Source of the DNA: Plantibacter sp050587525
GTDB taxonomy: Bacteria > Actinomycetota > Actinomycetes > Actinomycetales > Microbacteriaceae
Direction of reading: 5' to 3'
NCBI RefSeq assembly: GCF_050587525.1
Contig: NZ_JBOBFT010000005.1
Span: 225,000-288,999 of the forward strand
DNA length: 64,000 bases
The position numbers were made by a program, and so were the translations under genes. Under the pieces are notes generated by a model that was not told the DNA's origin, did not search any database, and saw nothing but the letters and a program-made list of their open reading frames with translations. Each line of letters begins with the position of its first letter. Positions within the stretch are counted from its first letter, which is position 1. Positions 18,149 through 27,416 of this stretch are shown piece after piece.

Positions 18149-19591
18149 GTGACGACGACACCCGCAGACACCCGCAGCCGCACGGAACGCCTCGACGCCC
18201 TCCCCTTCACCGGCGCGCACCGCCGCCTGCTCGTCGGATCGGGGGTCGGCTGGGCGCTCGACGCGATGGACGTCGGTCTCGTGTCCTTCGTCCTCGCCCA
18301 GCTCGCCGTCCAGTGGCAGCTCGGCAATACGGAGCTGTCGTGGATCGCCTCCGCGGGATTCGTCGGCATGGCGATCGGCGCGAGCCTCGGCGGTCTCCTC
18401 GCCGACCGCGTCGGACGCCGGAACGTCTTCGCGATCACGCTCCTGATCTTCGGCATCGCGACGGGCCTCTCGGCGCTCTCCTGGTCACTCGGCGTCCTCA
18501 TCGTGCTGCGGGTGATCGTCGGCCTCGGCCTCGGCGCTGAACTCCCCGTCGCCTCGACGCTCGCGAGCGAGTTCGCGCCACCGAGGATCCGGGGCCGCAT
18601 CATCGTGCTGCTCGAAGCGTTCTGGGCGTTCGGGTGGATCGTCGCCGCGCTCATCGGCTACCTCGTAGTCCCGTTGAGCGATGCCGGCTGGCGCTGGGCG
18701 CTCGCGCTCGGAGCGGTGCCGGCGGTGTACGCGGCGCTCGTCCGGTTCCGCCTGCCGGAGTCCGTCCGGTTCCTCGAATCTCGTGGGCGATACACCGAGG
18801 CCGAGCTCGTCGTCCGGCGGTTCGAGGCATCTGCCGGCGTCGCTTCACCGGCCCTGCCAGCAGGAGACCCGGCGACGGGAGCCCCGACGTCCTCCGCGGC
18901 GTCGACGCCGTCCACGTCCTCGGCCGCATATGCGGCACCCGCATCCGCCTCGTCCACGACGCCGTCCCCAGACGCACCCGTGGTCCCCCGCATCACGGCC
19001 GGCCAGCGCCTGCGCGCGCTCTGGGCCCCGGCGCAACGCCGCGACACAGGCGCCCTCTGGATCGTCTGGTTCTGCGTCAACTTCTCCTACTACGGAGCGT
19101 TCATCTGGATCCCCACGATCCTCGTCGCCTCCGGATTCTCCCTCGTCCGCTCCTTCGGCTTCACGCTCGTGATCACCCTTGCGCAGCTCCCCGGCTACGC
19201 GGTGTCGGCGTGGCTCGTGGAGGCGTGGGGCCGGAAGCAGACGCTCGCGCTCTTCCTCGCGGGCTCGGCCGCGTCGGCGATCGGCTTCGGAACGGCCACG
19301 AGCGAGCCGATGATCATCACCTTCGGCATGCTGCTCTCCTTCTTCAACCTGGGTGCTTGGGGCGCGCTCTACGCCGTGACGCCCGAGCTCTACCCGACGA
19401 GCCTCCGTGCGACGGGTGCGGGCTGGGCTGCAGGCGTCGGCCGAATCGCCTCGATCATCGCGCCGCTCTCCGTACCGGCGCTCCTGCTCGTCGGACACGC
19501 CCTGCTGTTCTCCGTCTTCGCCGGGTTCTTCGTCGTCGCGGCCGTCGCCGCGCTCGCCCTGTCCGATATGCGGGGCAAAGCACTCGACTGA
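18149..19591 (+). CDS. MFS transporter, sugar/organic-acid porter type
   Basis: About 480 residues from GTG at 18149 with GGAG just upstream; an ATG at 18116 is an alternative that adds 11 residues. Twelve membrane helices are predicted. ADRVGRRNVF is the signature loop 2-3 motif and RVIVGLGLGAELPVASTLASEF follows. The central cytoplasmic loop is extended by a 50-residue Ala/Ser/Thr/Pro-rich stretch that looks unstructured. The family includes aromatic-acid and sugar symporters. Two copies of CACTTCCGGAA (18011 and 18085) lie upstream. Confidence 0.85.
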   Translation: MTTTPADTRSRTERLDALPFTGAHRRLLVGSGVGWALDAMDVGLVSFVLAQLAVQWQLGNTELSWIASAGFVGMAIGASLGGLLADRVGRRNVFAITLLIFGIATGLSALSWSLGVLIVLRVIVGLGLGAELPVASTLASEFAPPRIRGRIIVLLEAFWAFGWIVAALIGYLVVPLSDAGWRWALALGAVPAVYAALVRFRLPESVRFLESRGRYTEAELVVRRFEASAGVASPALPAGDPATGAPTSSAASTPSTSSAAYAAPASASSTTPSPDAPVVPRITAGQRLRALWAPAQRRDTGALWIVWFCVNFSYYGAFIWIPTILVASGFSLVRSFGFTLVITLAQLPGYAVSAWLVEAWGRKQTLALFLAGSAASAIGFGTATSEPMIITFGMLLSFFNLGAWGALYAVTPELYPTSLRATGAGWAAGVGRIASIIAPLSVPALLLVGHALLFSVFAGFFVVAAVAALALSDMRGKALD

Positions 19592-19623
19592 GTCGCCGTG
19601 CAGAGCGGCACGAACTGCCCGAG

Positions 19624-20451
19624 CTACGGAATCCGGATGTCCAACGGCGCGCCGGACGACCCCGTGATGGTGTTGAGCGCGAGCACGATGATGAGGCCGT
19701 TGAAGAAGAAGCTCAGCACCGAGTGCCAGACGATCCGCCAGCGGACGAGCGGGCGCAGCGTCTCCACGTCGGAGGCGGCGAACGTCGTCCCGATCGTGAA
19801 CGCGAAGTAGACGAAATCAGTGATCGTCGGGTACGGCGTGTTCGGGAACCGCAGTGTGGGGACGGCGGGGTTCGCGTAGTAGCCCTGCGAGTAGATCTGG
19901 GCGAAGCCCCAGTGCAGGAAGCCCCACGCGAGGAGCATCGCCCAGACGCCGATGATCTCGATGAGGCCTTGCCACTCCGGATCCGAGCGGAGCGCGAGCA
20001 GCTCGACCGCCGCGCCCAGGCCGACGAAACTCGCGAGGATCGTCGCACCGGTGGACACGATGCGCGCTGGCCGGCTGAGGGCGAGACGGCTCATCCGATG
20101 CTCCGTGGCCGGTCGGTCGGCTGCGCTCAGCCGCCAGAGCACCACGATCACGGTCGCCGCATAGAGGGTTCCGATCATGCACCAGAGGAGGAGTGCCCAG
20201 AACCCTTCTCCGTAGTCGTCGGCGGAGATGAAGAGGAAGCCGATGACGACCATCGCCAACTGTGTGAGCAGGTTGAGCGAGAAGCCGATGACGCCGAGGG
20301 CGGTCCGTGGTGTGGCGATCACGCGGGCGGGAGTCGCTGCCGGTTCCTCGGCCGCTGCCGGGGCCTCGGACAGTTCTGCCGTCTCCGACGTGTGCAGTGG
20401 CGCTTCGACGCCCTCGTCAGGCGCCCCGCTCTTCGCCGCATCCTCGCTCAT
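19624..20451 (-). CDS. DUF1345 family membrane protein
   Basis: 275 residues. The N-terminal 40 residues are acidic and Ala/Glu/Pro-rich. They are followed by about six membrane helices and the family signature DFVYFAFTIGTTFAASDVE, then a last helix pair (LSFFFNGLIIVLALNTITG). DUF1345 proteins are membrane proteins of unknown function. The gene is convergent with the MFS gene (32-bp gap) and divergent from the epimerase gene. Confidence 0.85.
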   Translation of the reverse strand: MSEDAAKSGAPDEGVEAPLHTSETAELSEAPAAAEEPAATPARVIATPRTALGVIGFSLNLLTQLAMVVIGFLFISADDYGEGFWALLLWCMIGTLYAATVIVVLWRLSAADRPATEHRMSRLALSRPARIVSTGATILASFVGLGAAVELLALRSDPEWQGLIEIIGVWAMLLAWGFLHWGFAQIYSQGYYANPAVPTLRFPNTPYPTITDFVYFAFTIGTTFAASDVETLRPLVRWRIVWHSVLSFFFNGLIIVLALNTITGSSGAPLDIRIP

Positions 20452-20533
20452 GCGTGCAGACTATCGCGCAGCGGGAGGACGCACCACGTCGCCGATACCG
20501 CATCCCGACGGCGAGATGCGCAAGGATGGAGCC

Positions 20534-21496
20534 GTGACTTCACGCGTACCCGTCTCCGGTTCCCAATTCGAGCTCGTGGCAGGTGAGTACCGCGCCACGA
20601 TCGCCAGTGTCGGTGCGACCCTGCGACGCCTGACCTTCGCCGGCCGCGACCTCGTCGTGCCCTTCGCCGAGGACGAGGTGCGGCCGTTCTTCCGCGGCGC
20701 CGTCCTCGCTCCGTGGCCGAACCGGGTGATCGACGGCAGGTACTCCTTCGATGGTGAAGCGCGCCAGCTGTCGCTCACCGAACCCGCGCGCGGCCATGCA
20801 CTCCACGGTCTCGCCGCCTGGCTGGACTGGCAGCCGGTCGACGACGAGGCCACGCGACCGGCCGACCGCGTGTCGCTGCGAACGGTCGTCGAGGCGCAGC
20901 CCGGGTACCCGCATCGCATCGCCCTCACCACGACCTACTCGCTCGACGAGAACGGTCTGACGACGACGGTGGAGGCCGTGAACACCGGCGACTCCGCTGC
21001 ACCGTACGGCACCGGCCCGCACCCGTACCTCGTGGCCGGCCCCGGTCGCGTCGACGAGTGGTTCCTCGACCTGCCGGCTTCGGACGTCTTCACCTTCACG
21101 GGTGAGCGACTCATCCCGGACGCGCTCGTCGACGTCGCGACGGCGGACGACGGCACCTTCGACTTCCGCGACCCGCGCCCGATCGGGTCGACCTTCATCG
21201 ACCACGCGTTCACGAGCCTCACGAGCGATGACGACACCGACGACGCGGCCGCGACGCCGACGTTCACCGTCCGCGTGCTGACTTCGGACGGCTCCGGCGC
21301 TGCGATCACGTGGGGCGCCGAACTTCCGTGGGTGCAGGTGCATACAGCAGACCAGCCCGTCGCGGAGCTCGATCGCATCGGGCTCGCCGTCGAACCGATG
21401 ACGTGCCCGCCTGACGCGTTCAACTCCGGGACGGACCTCGTCGTCCTCGCTCCAGAGGGCTCGCACGCGGCGTCCTGGACGATCTTCGCGCTCTGA
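20534..21496 (+). CDS. Aldose 1-epimerase family protein
   Basis: About 320 residues from GTG preceded by AAGGATGGA. The galactose-mutarotase-like beta-sandwich is recognisable: GATLRRLTFAGRDLVVPF, the APWPNRVIDGRYSFDG stretch (arginine and asparagine of the sugar site), HALHGLAAW with the catalytic-type histidine, GTGPHPYL with the second histidine, and the late ELPWVQVHT. Such proteins interconvert sugar anomers or act as related sugar-phosphate epimerases. An in-frame ATG at 20516 (MRKDGAV) is an alternative start. Confidence 0.88.
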   Translation: MTSRVPVSGSQFELVAGEYRATIASVGATLRRLTFAGRDLVVPFAEDEVRPFFRGAVLAPWPNRVIDGRYSFDGEARQLSLTEPARGHALHGLAAWLDWQPVDDEATRPADRVSLRTVVEAQPGYPHRIALTTTYSLDENGLTTTVEAVNTGDSAAPYGTGPHPYLVAGPGRVDEWFLDLPASDVFTFTGERLIPDALVDVATADDGTFDFRDPRPIGSTFIDHAFTSLTSDDDTDDAAATPTFTVRVLTSDGSGAAITWGAELPWVQVHTADQPVAELDRIGLAVEPMTCPPDAFNSGTDLVVLAPEGSHAASWTIFAL

Positions 21497-21651
21497 CGCG
21501 GCACAGCACGTCCCAGCATCACGCGGCACGCTCGCGGGAACGCCCCGACCAGCACCGCCGTGCGACCAGCACCGCCCCGATCCACCCCGCGCCGGGCGCC
21601 CGCCCGGTTCTCCGGGCAGCCGAGACTAGGCTGACGACAACAGGAGGAACC

Positions 21652-21876
21652 ATGTCACAGACACTTGCGAAACTCACCGGTGGTCCGCTCGACGGCGAGA
21701 TCATCCCCCTCGAGGAGGGTCAGGGCGCTGAACTCGTCCTGCCGTTCGGCGAAGGACAGCTCGTCTACCGTCAGGTCGGCGGTCTCGAGGACACCGGAGC
21801 CCACGACGGTCCGACCACCGCGAACTACACGTACGAGGAAGCCACGGAGGACATCTCCCCCGGGAACGACGACTAG
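21652..21876 (+). CDS. Small acidic hypothetical protein
   Basis: 74 residues (MSQTLAKLTGGPLDGEIIPLEEG...SPGNDD), acidic, without membrane segments. An AGGAGG Shine-Dalgarno 5-6 bp before the ATG and a strong hairpin after the stop support a real, independently expressed gene. GGPLDGEIIPL and LPFGEGQLVYRQ suggest a short all-beta domain like those that sit in phage or secretion loci, but I cannot assign a family. Confidence 0.75.
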   Translation: MSQTLAKLTGGPLDGEIIPLEEGQGAELVLPFGEGQLVYRQVGGLEDTGAHDGPTTANYTYEEATEDISPGNDD

Positions 21877-21896
21877 TCGTCGAGCACCACGTCAGC

Positions 21897-21926
21897 CTGC
21901 GGGTCCCTCAGCCGAGGGACCCGCAG
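21897..21926. terminator. Strong terminator hairpin
   Basis: A 13-bp perfect stem, CTGCGGGTCCCTC / GAGGGACCCGCAG, with loop AGCC, 20 bp after the small acidic protein and also downstream of the convergent epimerase gene. Confidence 0.85.
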
Positions 21927-21987
21927 TCGTCGTTCGACGGCATGCCGGCTCGGAGCGCAGCCTTCAGCGCATCGGTCGGCCCGGCAT

Positions 21988-22902
21988 TCAGCGGTACGAC
22001 TCGACCGTCGTCTCCAGGGCTTCGTCCCACGGCGTCGGCTGCACGCCCAGTTCACGAACGGTCTCGTCCGCGGTGTTCACGAAGGGCGCCGTGAACTGGT
22101 AGCTGGACCGGTGCACCTCTCGGATGTCGGGCACGAACAAGCCGATGGCTGCGAGCAGTGCGCCCGGGTACGGTGACAGCCGTCCGGTGGCACCGTACTG
22201 TTCTCGCAGGCGATCGGCGATAGCCGTTCGGGACAGGTCGCTCGCGGGCGGCACGTGCCAGACACGCCCCCACTCACCGGGGTGATCGGCGGCCGCGACG
22301 AGGGTCGCCGTGATGTCCGGCAGGTAGGCCCAGCTGTGCGCGAGAGCCGGGTTCCCGACGACGCGGGCGGTCCCGCCGGTCAGGAGGGGCTCGAAGAATC
22401 GACCGCCGAGGTGGGCGGTCGGACCGGATCCGGGCCCGAAGTAGTCCGACGCCCGAACCTCGACCGCCCGGATGTCCCCTCGGTCGTTCGCGGCTTTCGC
22501 GAGCGCCCAACCCGCCTCGCGGATCGCGCCCTTCCGGTCGGCGGGATGCTCCGGCGAGTGCTCCGTCATCGGCATCGCAGCCCGGCCGCACGGGTACAGG
22601 TTGCCCATGGTCACGAGCGATGCGCCGGATCGCTTCGCCGCCTCCGTCACGGCGGCGAAGACGGGTGGCCAGAGCGTCGCCCACTTGCCGTACGGCGGGT
22701 TGACGCAGGTGAAGATCGTCTGAGCGCCTTCGGCGGCGGCGGCGATGGCGATGTCGTCGGATGCGTCGAGCGAGACGGCTGTCGCCCCGGGGAGCTTCGT
22801 GCCGCTCCGCGTGGCGACGACGACCCTGTCTCCGCGAGCGACCAACCGTTCGACGAGCCCTGTACCGATGAGTCCTGCTCCGAGGACGAGCTGTGTGGTC
22901 AT
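21988..22902 (-). CDS. NAD-dependent epimerase/dehydratase-like protein
   Basis: About 304 residues of the extended short-chain dehydrogenase fold. MTTQLVLGAGLIGTGLVERLV gives the N-terminal GxGxxG NAD(P) site. YLPDITATLVAA and PFVNTADETVRELGVQPTPWDEAL are typical of the C-terminal half. The canonical YxxxK is not obvious, and NLYPCGRAAMPMTEHSPEHP occupies that area, so it may be an atypical reductase or nucleoside-diphosphate-sugar epimerase-like protein. It diverges from a serine hydrolase gene with a 275-bp gap in which I see nothing definite. Confidence 0.82.
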   Translation of the reverse strand: MTTQLVLGAGLIGTGLVERLVARGDRVVVATRSGTKLPGATAVSLDASDDIAIAAAAEGAQTIFTCVNPPYGKWATLWPPVFAAVTEAAKRSGASLVTMGNLYPCGRAAMPMTEHSPEHPADRKGAIREAGWALAKAANDRGDIRAVEVRASDYFGPGSGPTAHLGGRFFEPLLTGGTARVVGNPALAHSWAYLPDITATLVAAADHPGEWGRVWHVPPASDLSRTAIADRLREQYGATGRLSPYPGALLAAIGLFVPDIREVHRSSYQFTAPFVNTADETVRELGVQPTPWDEALETTVESYR

Positions 22903-23177
22903 GGCACGACTGTAGCGGCGGGACGCGGCATCGGCGGATCCCGGCGACATGTTCCGTCGCATCCGGGCGACACGTTGCGTCGCGTCCGCATCGGCGGCCG
23001 CATGCGCATCGGGTCGTACCAGGGTGCCAGGCTGGTCGGGGCGGAGATGGTCCCTCCGCTCGATACGCAACAGATGACGGTTTCTTAGGCTCGAACCGTG
23101 ACCCAGAAACGACTGCATTCGCCCCCTCATCCATCCGATCCGAGCAGCCGACGATCCGCCGAACAGAGCAGCATCCG

Positions 23178-24236
23178 ATGATCCGCGGCCGGAGCACGCT
23201 CGTCATCGCCCTCGCGGCAGCCGTCGCCACCGCGGTGGTCGGCGTCCTACTGATCCCCCGGCCCACCGAGCTGTCCGCGGACGTCTCCGGCGACGAGGCG
23301 ATCATCGCGACCGTGCGCAAGCAGCTCACCGAGATCCCCGGGGCCCGCGAGCGGGTGAGCGTCGCCGTGATCGACGGCGACCGGGTCCGCACCGCCAACT
23401 TCGGCGCGACCGACACGACAGAGTACGAGATCGGCTCCGTCACGAAGACCGTGACGGGCTCACTGCTCGCCGACGCGATCGCTCGCGGGGAGGTCGAAGC
23501 GACGACGAAGCTCGGTGACCTGCTCGATCTGGGCGACAGCCCGGCATCGACTATCCGTCTCGAGGAACTCGCGACCCAGACGAGCGGTCTGCCCGCCTTC
23601 CCGCAGACGGGCACCATGATGTTCTCCGCCATCCTCTCCCAGCTCCGGGCGGGCGATCCATACCCGTACACGACCGATGAACTCGTCCAAGCCGCGAAGG
23701 ACGTCGAACTCGGTCCCAAGGAGTTCGTGTATTCCAATCTCGGCATGTCCCTGCTCGGACATGCCGTGGCCGCCGCGGCGGGAACCGATTGGGCGACGCT
23801 CGCCGCCGATCGCATCTTCACACCGCTCCGGATGGAGTCGACGACCGCGCCGACCTCGCTCGCCGATCTGCGACAGGACGCGCCGACGGGACGGACGAAC
23901 TCCGGACGCCACGCCGCGCCCTGGACGCTCTCAGGCAACGCGCCGGCCGGCAGCATCCGCTCGACCCTCGCTGACATGACGAAGTACGCGAGGGCGCAGC
24001 TGGACGGAAGCGCACCAGGGGCCGATGCCGCGACGCCCCGCGTGGAGCTGAACGAGTCGGCGGAGATCGGCTACGCGTGGATCACGCAGGGTGACGTCAC
24101 CTGGCACAACGGCGGGACCGGTGGGTTCGCGACCTGGGTCGGCTTCGACCGCGATCGCGATCGTGCCGTCGTGGTCCTCACGAGCACCGCTTCGGCAGTC
24201 GACCCGCTCGGCCTCGCCCTGATGGAGGTGCAGTGA
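23178..24236 (+). CDS. Serine hydrolase, class C beta-lactamase-like
   Basis: About 352 residues. It has an N-terminal signal anchor (STLVIALAAAVATAVVGVLL), so it is probably exported. The serine-lysine pair S87-V-T-K90 is in IGSVTKTVTG, the YSN motif is in FVYSNLGMSLLGHAV, and the third motif appears as HNGGTGGF. The family includes beta-lactamases, D-alanyl-peptidases and esterases. No specific substrate can be inferred. The downstream membrane-protein gene starts at its stop (TGATG). Confidence 0.85.
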   Translation: MIRGRSTLVIALAAAVATAVVGVLLIPRPTELSADVSGDEAIIATVRKQLTEIPGARERVSVAVIDGDRVRTANFGATDTTEYEIGSVTKTVTGSLLADAIARGEVEATTKLGDLLDLGDSPASTIRLEELATQTSGLPAFPQTGTMMFSAILSQLRAGDPYPYTTDELVQAAKDVELGPKEFVYSNLGMSLLGHAVAAAAGTDWATLAADRIFTPLRMESTTAPTSLADLRQDAPTGRTNSGRHAAPWTLSGNAPAGSIRSTLADMTKYARAQLDGSAPGADAATPRVELNESAEIGYAWITQGDVTWHNGGTGGFATWVGFDRDRDRAVVVLTSTASAVDPLGLALMEVQ

Positions 24237-24613
24237 TGGAACTGGTCATCGGTCTGCTGTTCATGTTCGTCCCGCCGATCCTCGCGGTCGTCATCCCGGC
24301 GCTGTTCGCGCTCTCGGTCCTCCTCAGGAAGGGCCCCTTCGCTGCGAAGAGTCGGCTGGTGGTCGTGACGGGCGCTCTGTACGCCCTGGTCTCGATGCTG
24401 CTCGCCTACCAGCTCGTCGCCTGGTCCACGATGGTGTCGCCGCTGTTCTGGCTCGTCCCGGTCGCACTCTTCGCGACAGGCGTCGGTGGCGCCGTCGCCG
24501 CGTGGACCCGACTTCCGAACCTGCGGGCGGGTGCGCCGCGAGCGGTCCCCGTCGCGCTCGGAGCGATCAACGTGCTCGTCGCCGGGACGGCGGCGGCGCT
24601 CGTCCTCGGCTGA
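24236..24613 (+). CDS. Small four-helix membrane protein
   Basis: About 125 residues, nearly all hydrophobic, with four predicted membrane helices (starting ELVIGLLFMFVPPILAVVIP). It begins at the stop of the serine hydrolase gene (TGATG), so the two are translationally coupled and may work together, for example a membrane partner for an exported hydrolase. No family recognised. Confidence 0.75.
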   Translation: MELVIGLLFMFVPPILAVVIPALFALSVLLRKGPFAAKSRLVVVTGALYALVSMLLAYQLVAWSTMVSPLFWLVPVALFATGVGGAVAAWTRLPNLRAGAPRAVPVALGAINVLVAGTAAALVLG

Positions 24614-24631
24614 GCTCGGCGCGAACGAAGC

Positions 24632-24674
24632 ACGTGCCCGTCCGCCATCCACAGAGGATGCCGGACGGGCACGT
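24632..24674. terminator. Terminator hairpin after the serine hydrolase operon
   Basis: The arms ACGTGCCCGTCCG and CGGACGGGCACGT (13 bp) pair, extended internally by CATCC/GGATG. It separates this operon from the copper ATPase promoter. Confidence 0.85.
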
Positions 24675-24721
24675 TGCGTGAGCGGACCGGTTCCGCCCAG
24701 GACGAACACCGTCCACACCGC

Positions 24722-24750
24722 TTGACCAATACCCCCTAGGGGTATAGCTT
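24722..24750 (+). promoter_or_regulatory. Promoter with CsoR-type operator before the copper ATPase
   Basis: ATACCCC-CTA-GGGGTAT (24729-24745) is a near-perfect C-tract/G-tract palindrome of the CsoR operator class. It fills the spacer between a -35-like TTGACC (24722-24727) and a -10-like TAGCTT (24745-24750, 17-bp spacing). Transcription would then start close to the ATG at 24757, so the mRNA may be nearly leaderless. A repressor here would block RNA polymerase directly. Confidence 0.65.
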
Positions 24751-24756
24751 GAGGAC

Positions 24757-26871
24757 ATGTCGGATCCGCACGAGCACACAATGCACACGCAGCCGCACGT
24801 CCACGACTCGCACCCGAGCGACGCGCACGACGAGCACCAGAACCACGACGAGCACGCCAGCCACGGTGACCACAGCGGCCACGCAGGGCACGGCGACCAC
24901 GTCGCGCAGTTCCGTCGCCTGTTCTGGATCATGCTCGTCATCGCCGTTCCGGTGGTATTCACGAGCGGCATGTTCGCGTCGATCCTCGGCTATTCCCTCC
25001 CGTCTGCGCCCGGCCTCGAGTGGGTCTCACCCATCCTCGGCACCGTGATGTACGTGTGGGGCGGCAAGCCGTTCCTCACGGGCGCTGTCAGCGAGATCCG
25101 CAGTCGCCAGCCGGGCATGATGCTCCTGATCGCGCTCGCGATCACGGTCGCCTTCCTGTCCTCGTGGGGTGCGAGCTTCGGCATCCTGACCCACGAACTC
25201 GACTTCTGGTGGGAGCTCGCGCTCCTCGTCGTCATCATGCTGCTCGGCCACTGGATCGAGATGCGCTCGCTCGCGCAGTCGTCCTCCGCCCTGGAGTCGC
25301 TCGCGGCGCTCCTCCCCGACACGGCGGAGCGGATGACCGATGACGATGCGGTGGAGCAGGTCTCACCCGATGCCCTCCGAGTCGGCGACGTCGTCATCGT
25401 GCGCCCCGGCGGGCGCGTGCCGGCGGACGGGACGATCACCGAAGGCACTGCGGACGTCGACGAGTCGATGATCACGGGCGAATCCCGCCCGGTATCGCGC
25501 GGTCCCGGCGACCGCGTCGTCGCGGGAACGGTCTCGACCGACACCGCGATCCGTGTCCGCGTGGCGGCGATCGGCGATGACACGACCCTCGCCGGCATCC
25601 GTCGGCTCGTCGAGGAGGCGCAGAACTCGACGTCGAAGGCACAGCTCCTCGCCAACCGTGCCGCCGCGTGGCTGTTCTGGTTCGCGCTCGGCGCCGCCGT
25701 GCTCACGGTCATCGCCTGGTCCATCTGGGGCACACCGGAGGACGCGCTCATCCGCAGCATCACCGTGCTCGTGATCGCGTGCCCCCACGCGCTCGGCCTC
25801 GCCATCCCCCTCGTCGTCTCCATCGCGACGGAGCGAGCCGCCAAGGGCGGCGTCCTCGTGACCGACCGCGCGGCACTCGAGACCATGCGCACGGTCGACA
25901 CGGTCATCTTCGACAAGACGGGCACCCTCACGAAGGGCGAGCCGGCCGTCACCCATATCACGACGACCGCCGGCGTGTCCGACGACGAACTCATCGCCCT
26001 CGCCGCTGCTGCGGAACGGGACAGCGAACACCCGCTGGCCGCTGCGATCACGGAAGCGGCCTCCGCACGCGAGGTGACGGTGAAGCGTGCGAGCGACTTC
26101 ACGGCGTCCACGGCCGTCGGCGTCTCGGCGACGGTCGGCGACTCTCGCATCGCCGTCGGTGGCCCCGGGCTCCTCCGCGAACACGGGCTGGAGCCGCTCC
26201 CCGGCACCGAGGCTTGGAAGGCCCAGGGCGCGATCATCCTGCACGTTCTGCGGGACGACACGGTCATCGGCGCGATCGGCCTGGCGGACGACGTGCGCCC
26301 GGAGTCGAAGCAGGCGGTCGATGCATTGCACGCGAGCGGGATCCGCGTGGTGATGGTCACGGGCGATGCGCAACAGGTCGCGGACTCGGTCGCCGCGGAG
26401 ATCGGGATCGATCAGGTCGTCGCGGGCGTCCGGCCGGAGGACAAGGGCCGGATCGTCAGCGAACTGCAGTCGGAGGGCCGCATCGTCGCGATGGTCGGCG
26501 ACGGCGTGAACGACGCCCCGGCGCTCGCGCAGGCGAACGTCGGCATCGCGATCGGTGCAGGAACGGACGTCGCGATCGCATCCGCGGGCGTCGTGCTCGC
26601 GAGCTCCGATCCGAGGTCGGTCCTCTCGGTCCTGGAACTCTCCCAGCGGAGCTACCGGAAGATGCAGCAGAACCTGTGGTGGGCCGCTGGCTACAACCTC
26701 CTGTCGGTTCCGCTCGCGGCCGGCGTCCTCGCACCGGTCGGATTCGTCCTACCGATGGCTGTGGGTGCGTTGCTCATGTCACTCTCGACGATCGTCGTCG
26801 CACTCAACGCCCAGCTCCTCCGACGCCTCGACCTGCGTCCCGAGGTCAGTGCTGCGGCCGCTCTACGCTGA
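24757..26871 (+). CDS. CopB-like copper-translocating P1B-type ATPase
   Basis: 704 residues. The first 49 residues are extremely histidine-rich (about 16 His) with no CxxC heavy-metal domain. Membrane helices follow. The transmembrane metal motif is CPH at residues 342-344 rather than CPC, the mark of the CopB (P1B-3) class. The phosphorylation site DKTGTLT is at 386-392, with SEHPLA (nucleotide domain), MVTGDAQQVA and VGDGVNDAPAL later. It should expel copper from the cytoplasm using ATP. Regulation by the CsoR-type protein at 16268-16546 is inferred from the shared operator type. Confidence 0.93.
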   Translation: MSDPHEHTMHTQPHVHDSHPSDAHDEHQNHDEHASHGDHSGHAGHGDHVAQFRRLFWIMLVIAVPVVFTSGMFASILGYSLPSAPGLEWVSPILGTVMYVWGGKPFLTGAVSEIRSRQPGMMLLIALAITVAFLSSWGASFGILTHELDFWWELALLVVIMLLGHWIEMRSLAQSSSALESLAALLPDTAERMTDDDAVEQVSPDALRVGDVVIVRPGGRVPADGTITEGTADVDESMITGESRPVSRGPGDRVVAGTVSTDTAIRVRVAAIGDDTTLAGIRRLVEEAQNSTSKAQLLANRAAAWLFWFALGAAVLTVIAWSIWGTPEDALIRSITVLVIACPHALGLAIPLVVSIATERAAKGGVLVTDRAALETMRTVDTVIFDKTGTLTKGEPAVTHITTTAGVSDDELIALAAAAERDSEHPLAAAITEAASAREVTVKRASDFTASTAVGVSATVGDSRIAVGGPGLLREHGLEPLPGTEAWKAQGAIILHVLRDDTVIGAIGLADDVRPESKQAVDALHASGIRVVMVTGDAQQVADSVAAEIGIDQVVAGVRPEDKGRIVSELQSEGRIVAMVGDGVNDAPALAQANVGIAIGAGTDVAIASAGVVLASSDPRSVLSVLELSQRSYRKMQQNLWWAAGYNLLSVPLAAGVLAPVGFVLPMAVGALLMSLSTIVVALNAQLLRRLDLRPEVSAAAALR

Positions 26872-26984
26872 CCGGCCTGAGCGGGCGCGATCTCGACGAA
26901 CGCCGCCATTCCCCTCTTGACAGTACGCACCGGACCGCAGGACGATCGCACCAGTGCCACCTGACGGGAAGGACCATCAGCATC

Positions 26985-27398
26985 ATGGACTGGAAGATCG
27001 AACTCATTTTCGTCCCTGTGACGGACGTCGACCGCGCGAAGGCGTTCTACGTCGACCAGGTCGGCTTCACGGCCGACTACGACGAGCAACCGGGCGGCGG
27101 CATCCGCTTCGTGCAACTGACGCCTCCGGGTTCGGCGTGCTCGATCGCGTTCGGCACCGGCCTCACCGACATGGAACCGGGCACGCAGAACTCGATCCAG
27201 GTCGTCATTCCGAATGCCGACGAAGCCCGTGCGCATCTCGTGGCGAACGGGGTCGACGCGGGCGAGGTGCAGGACCTCTCATGGGGTCGGTTCGTGAGCT
27301 TCGACGATCCCGACGGCAACACCTGGACCCTGCAGGAACTCCCTGACTACGCGGCGCAGGCCGCTCAGGCCGGCGCGGTTGATGCTGAGGCCGTGTGA
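26985..27398 (+). CDS. VOC family (glyoxalase/bleomycin-resistance fold) protein
   Basis: About 137 residues. MDWKIELIFVPVTDVDRAKAFY and VDQVGFTADYDEQPGGG form the first beta-alpha-beta module; SFDDPDGNTWTLQEL closes the second. In this fold metal ligands would be in strand 1 and the C-terminal WTLQE glutamate. Members include glyoxalases, dioxygenases and drug-binding proteins, and nothing here decides between them. The gene is monocistronic. Confidence 0.88.
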   Translation: MDWKIELIFVPVTDVDRAKAFYVDQVGFTADYDEQPGGGIRFVQLTPPGSACSIAFGTGLTDMEPGTQNSIQVVIPNADEARAHLVANGVDAGEVQDLSWGRFVSFDDPDGNTWTLQELPDYAAQAAQAGAVDAEAV

Positions 27399-27416
27399 CG
27401 TCCCCGCGCGCCGCGC

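Noticed and set aside
26917..26946. TTGACA 18 bp before GACGAT as a promoter for the VOC gene
   Set aside because: The -10 match is too poor to list as a feature.
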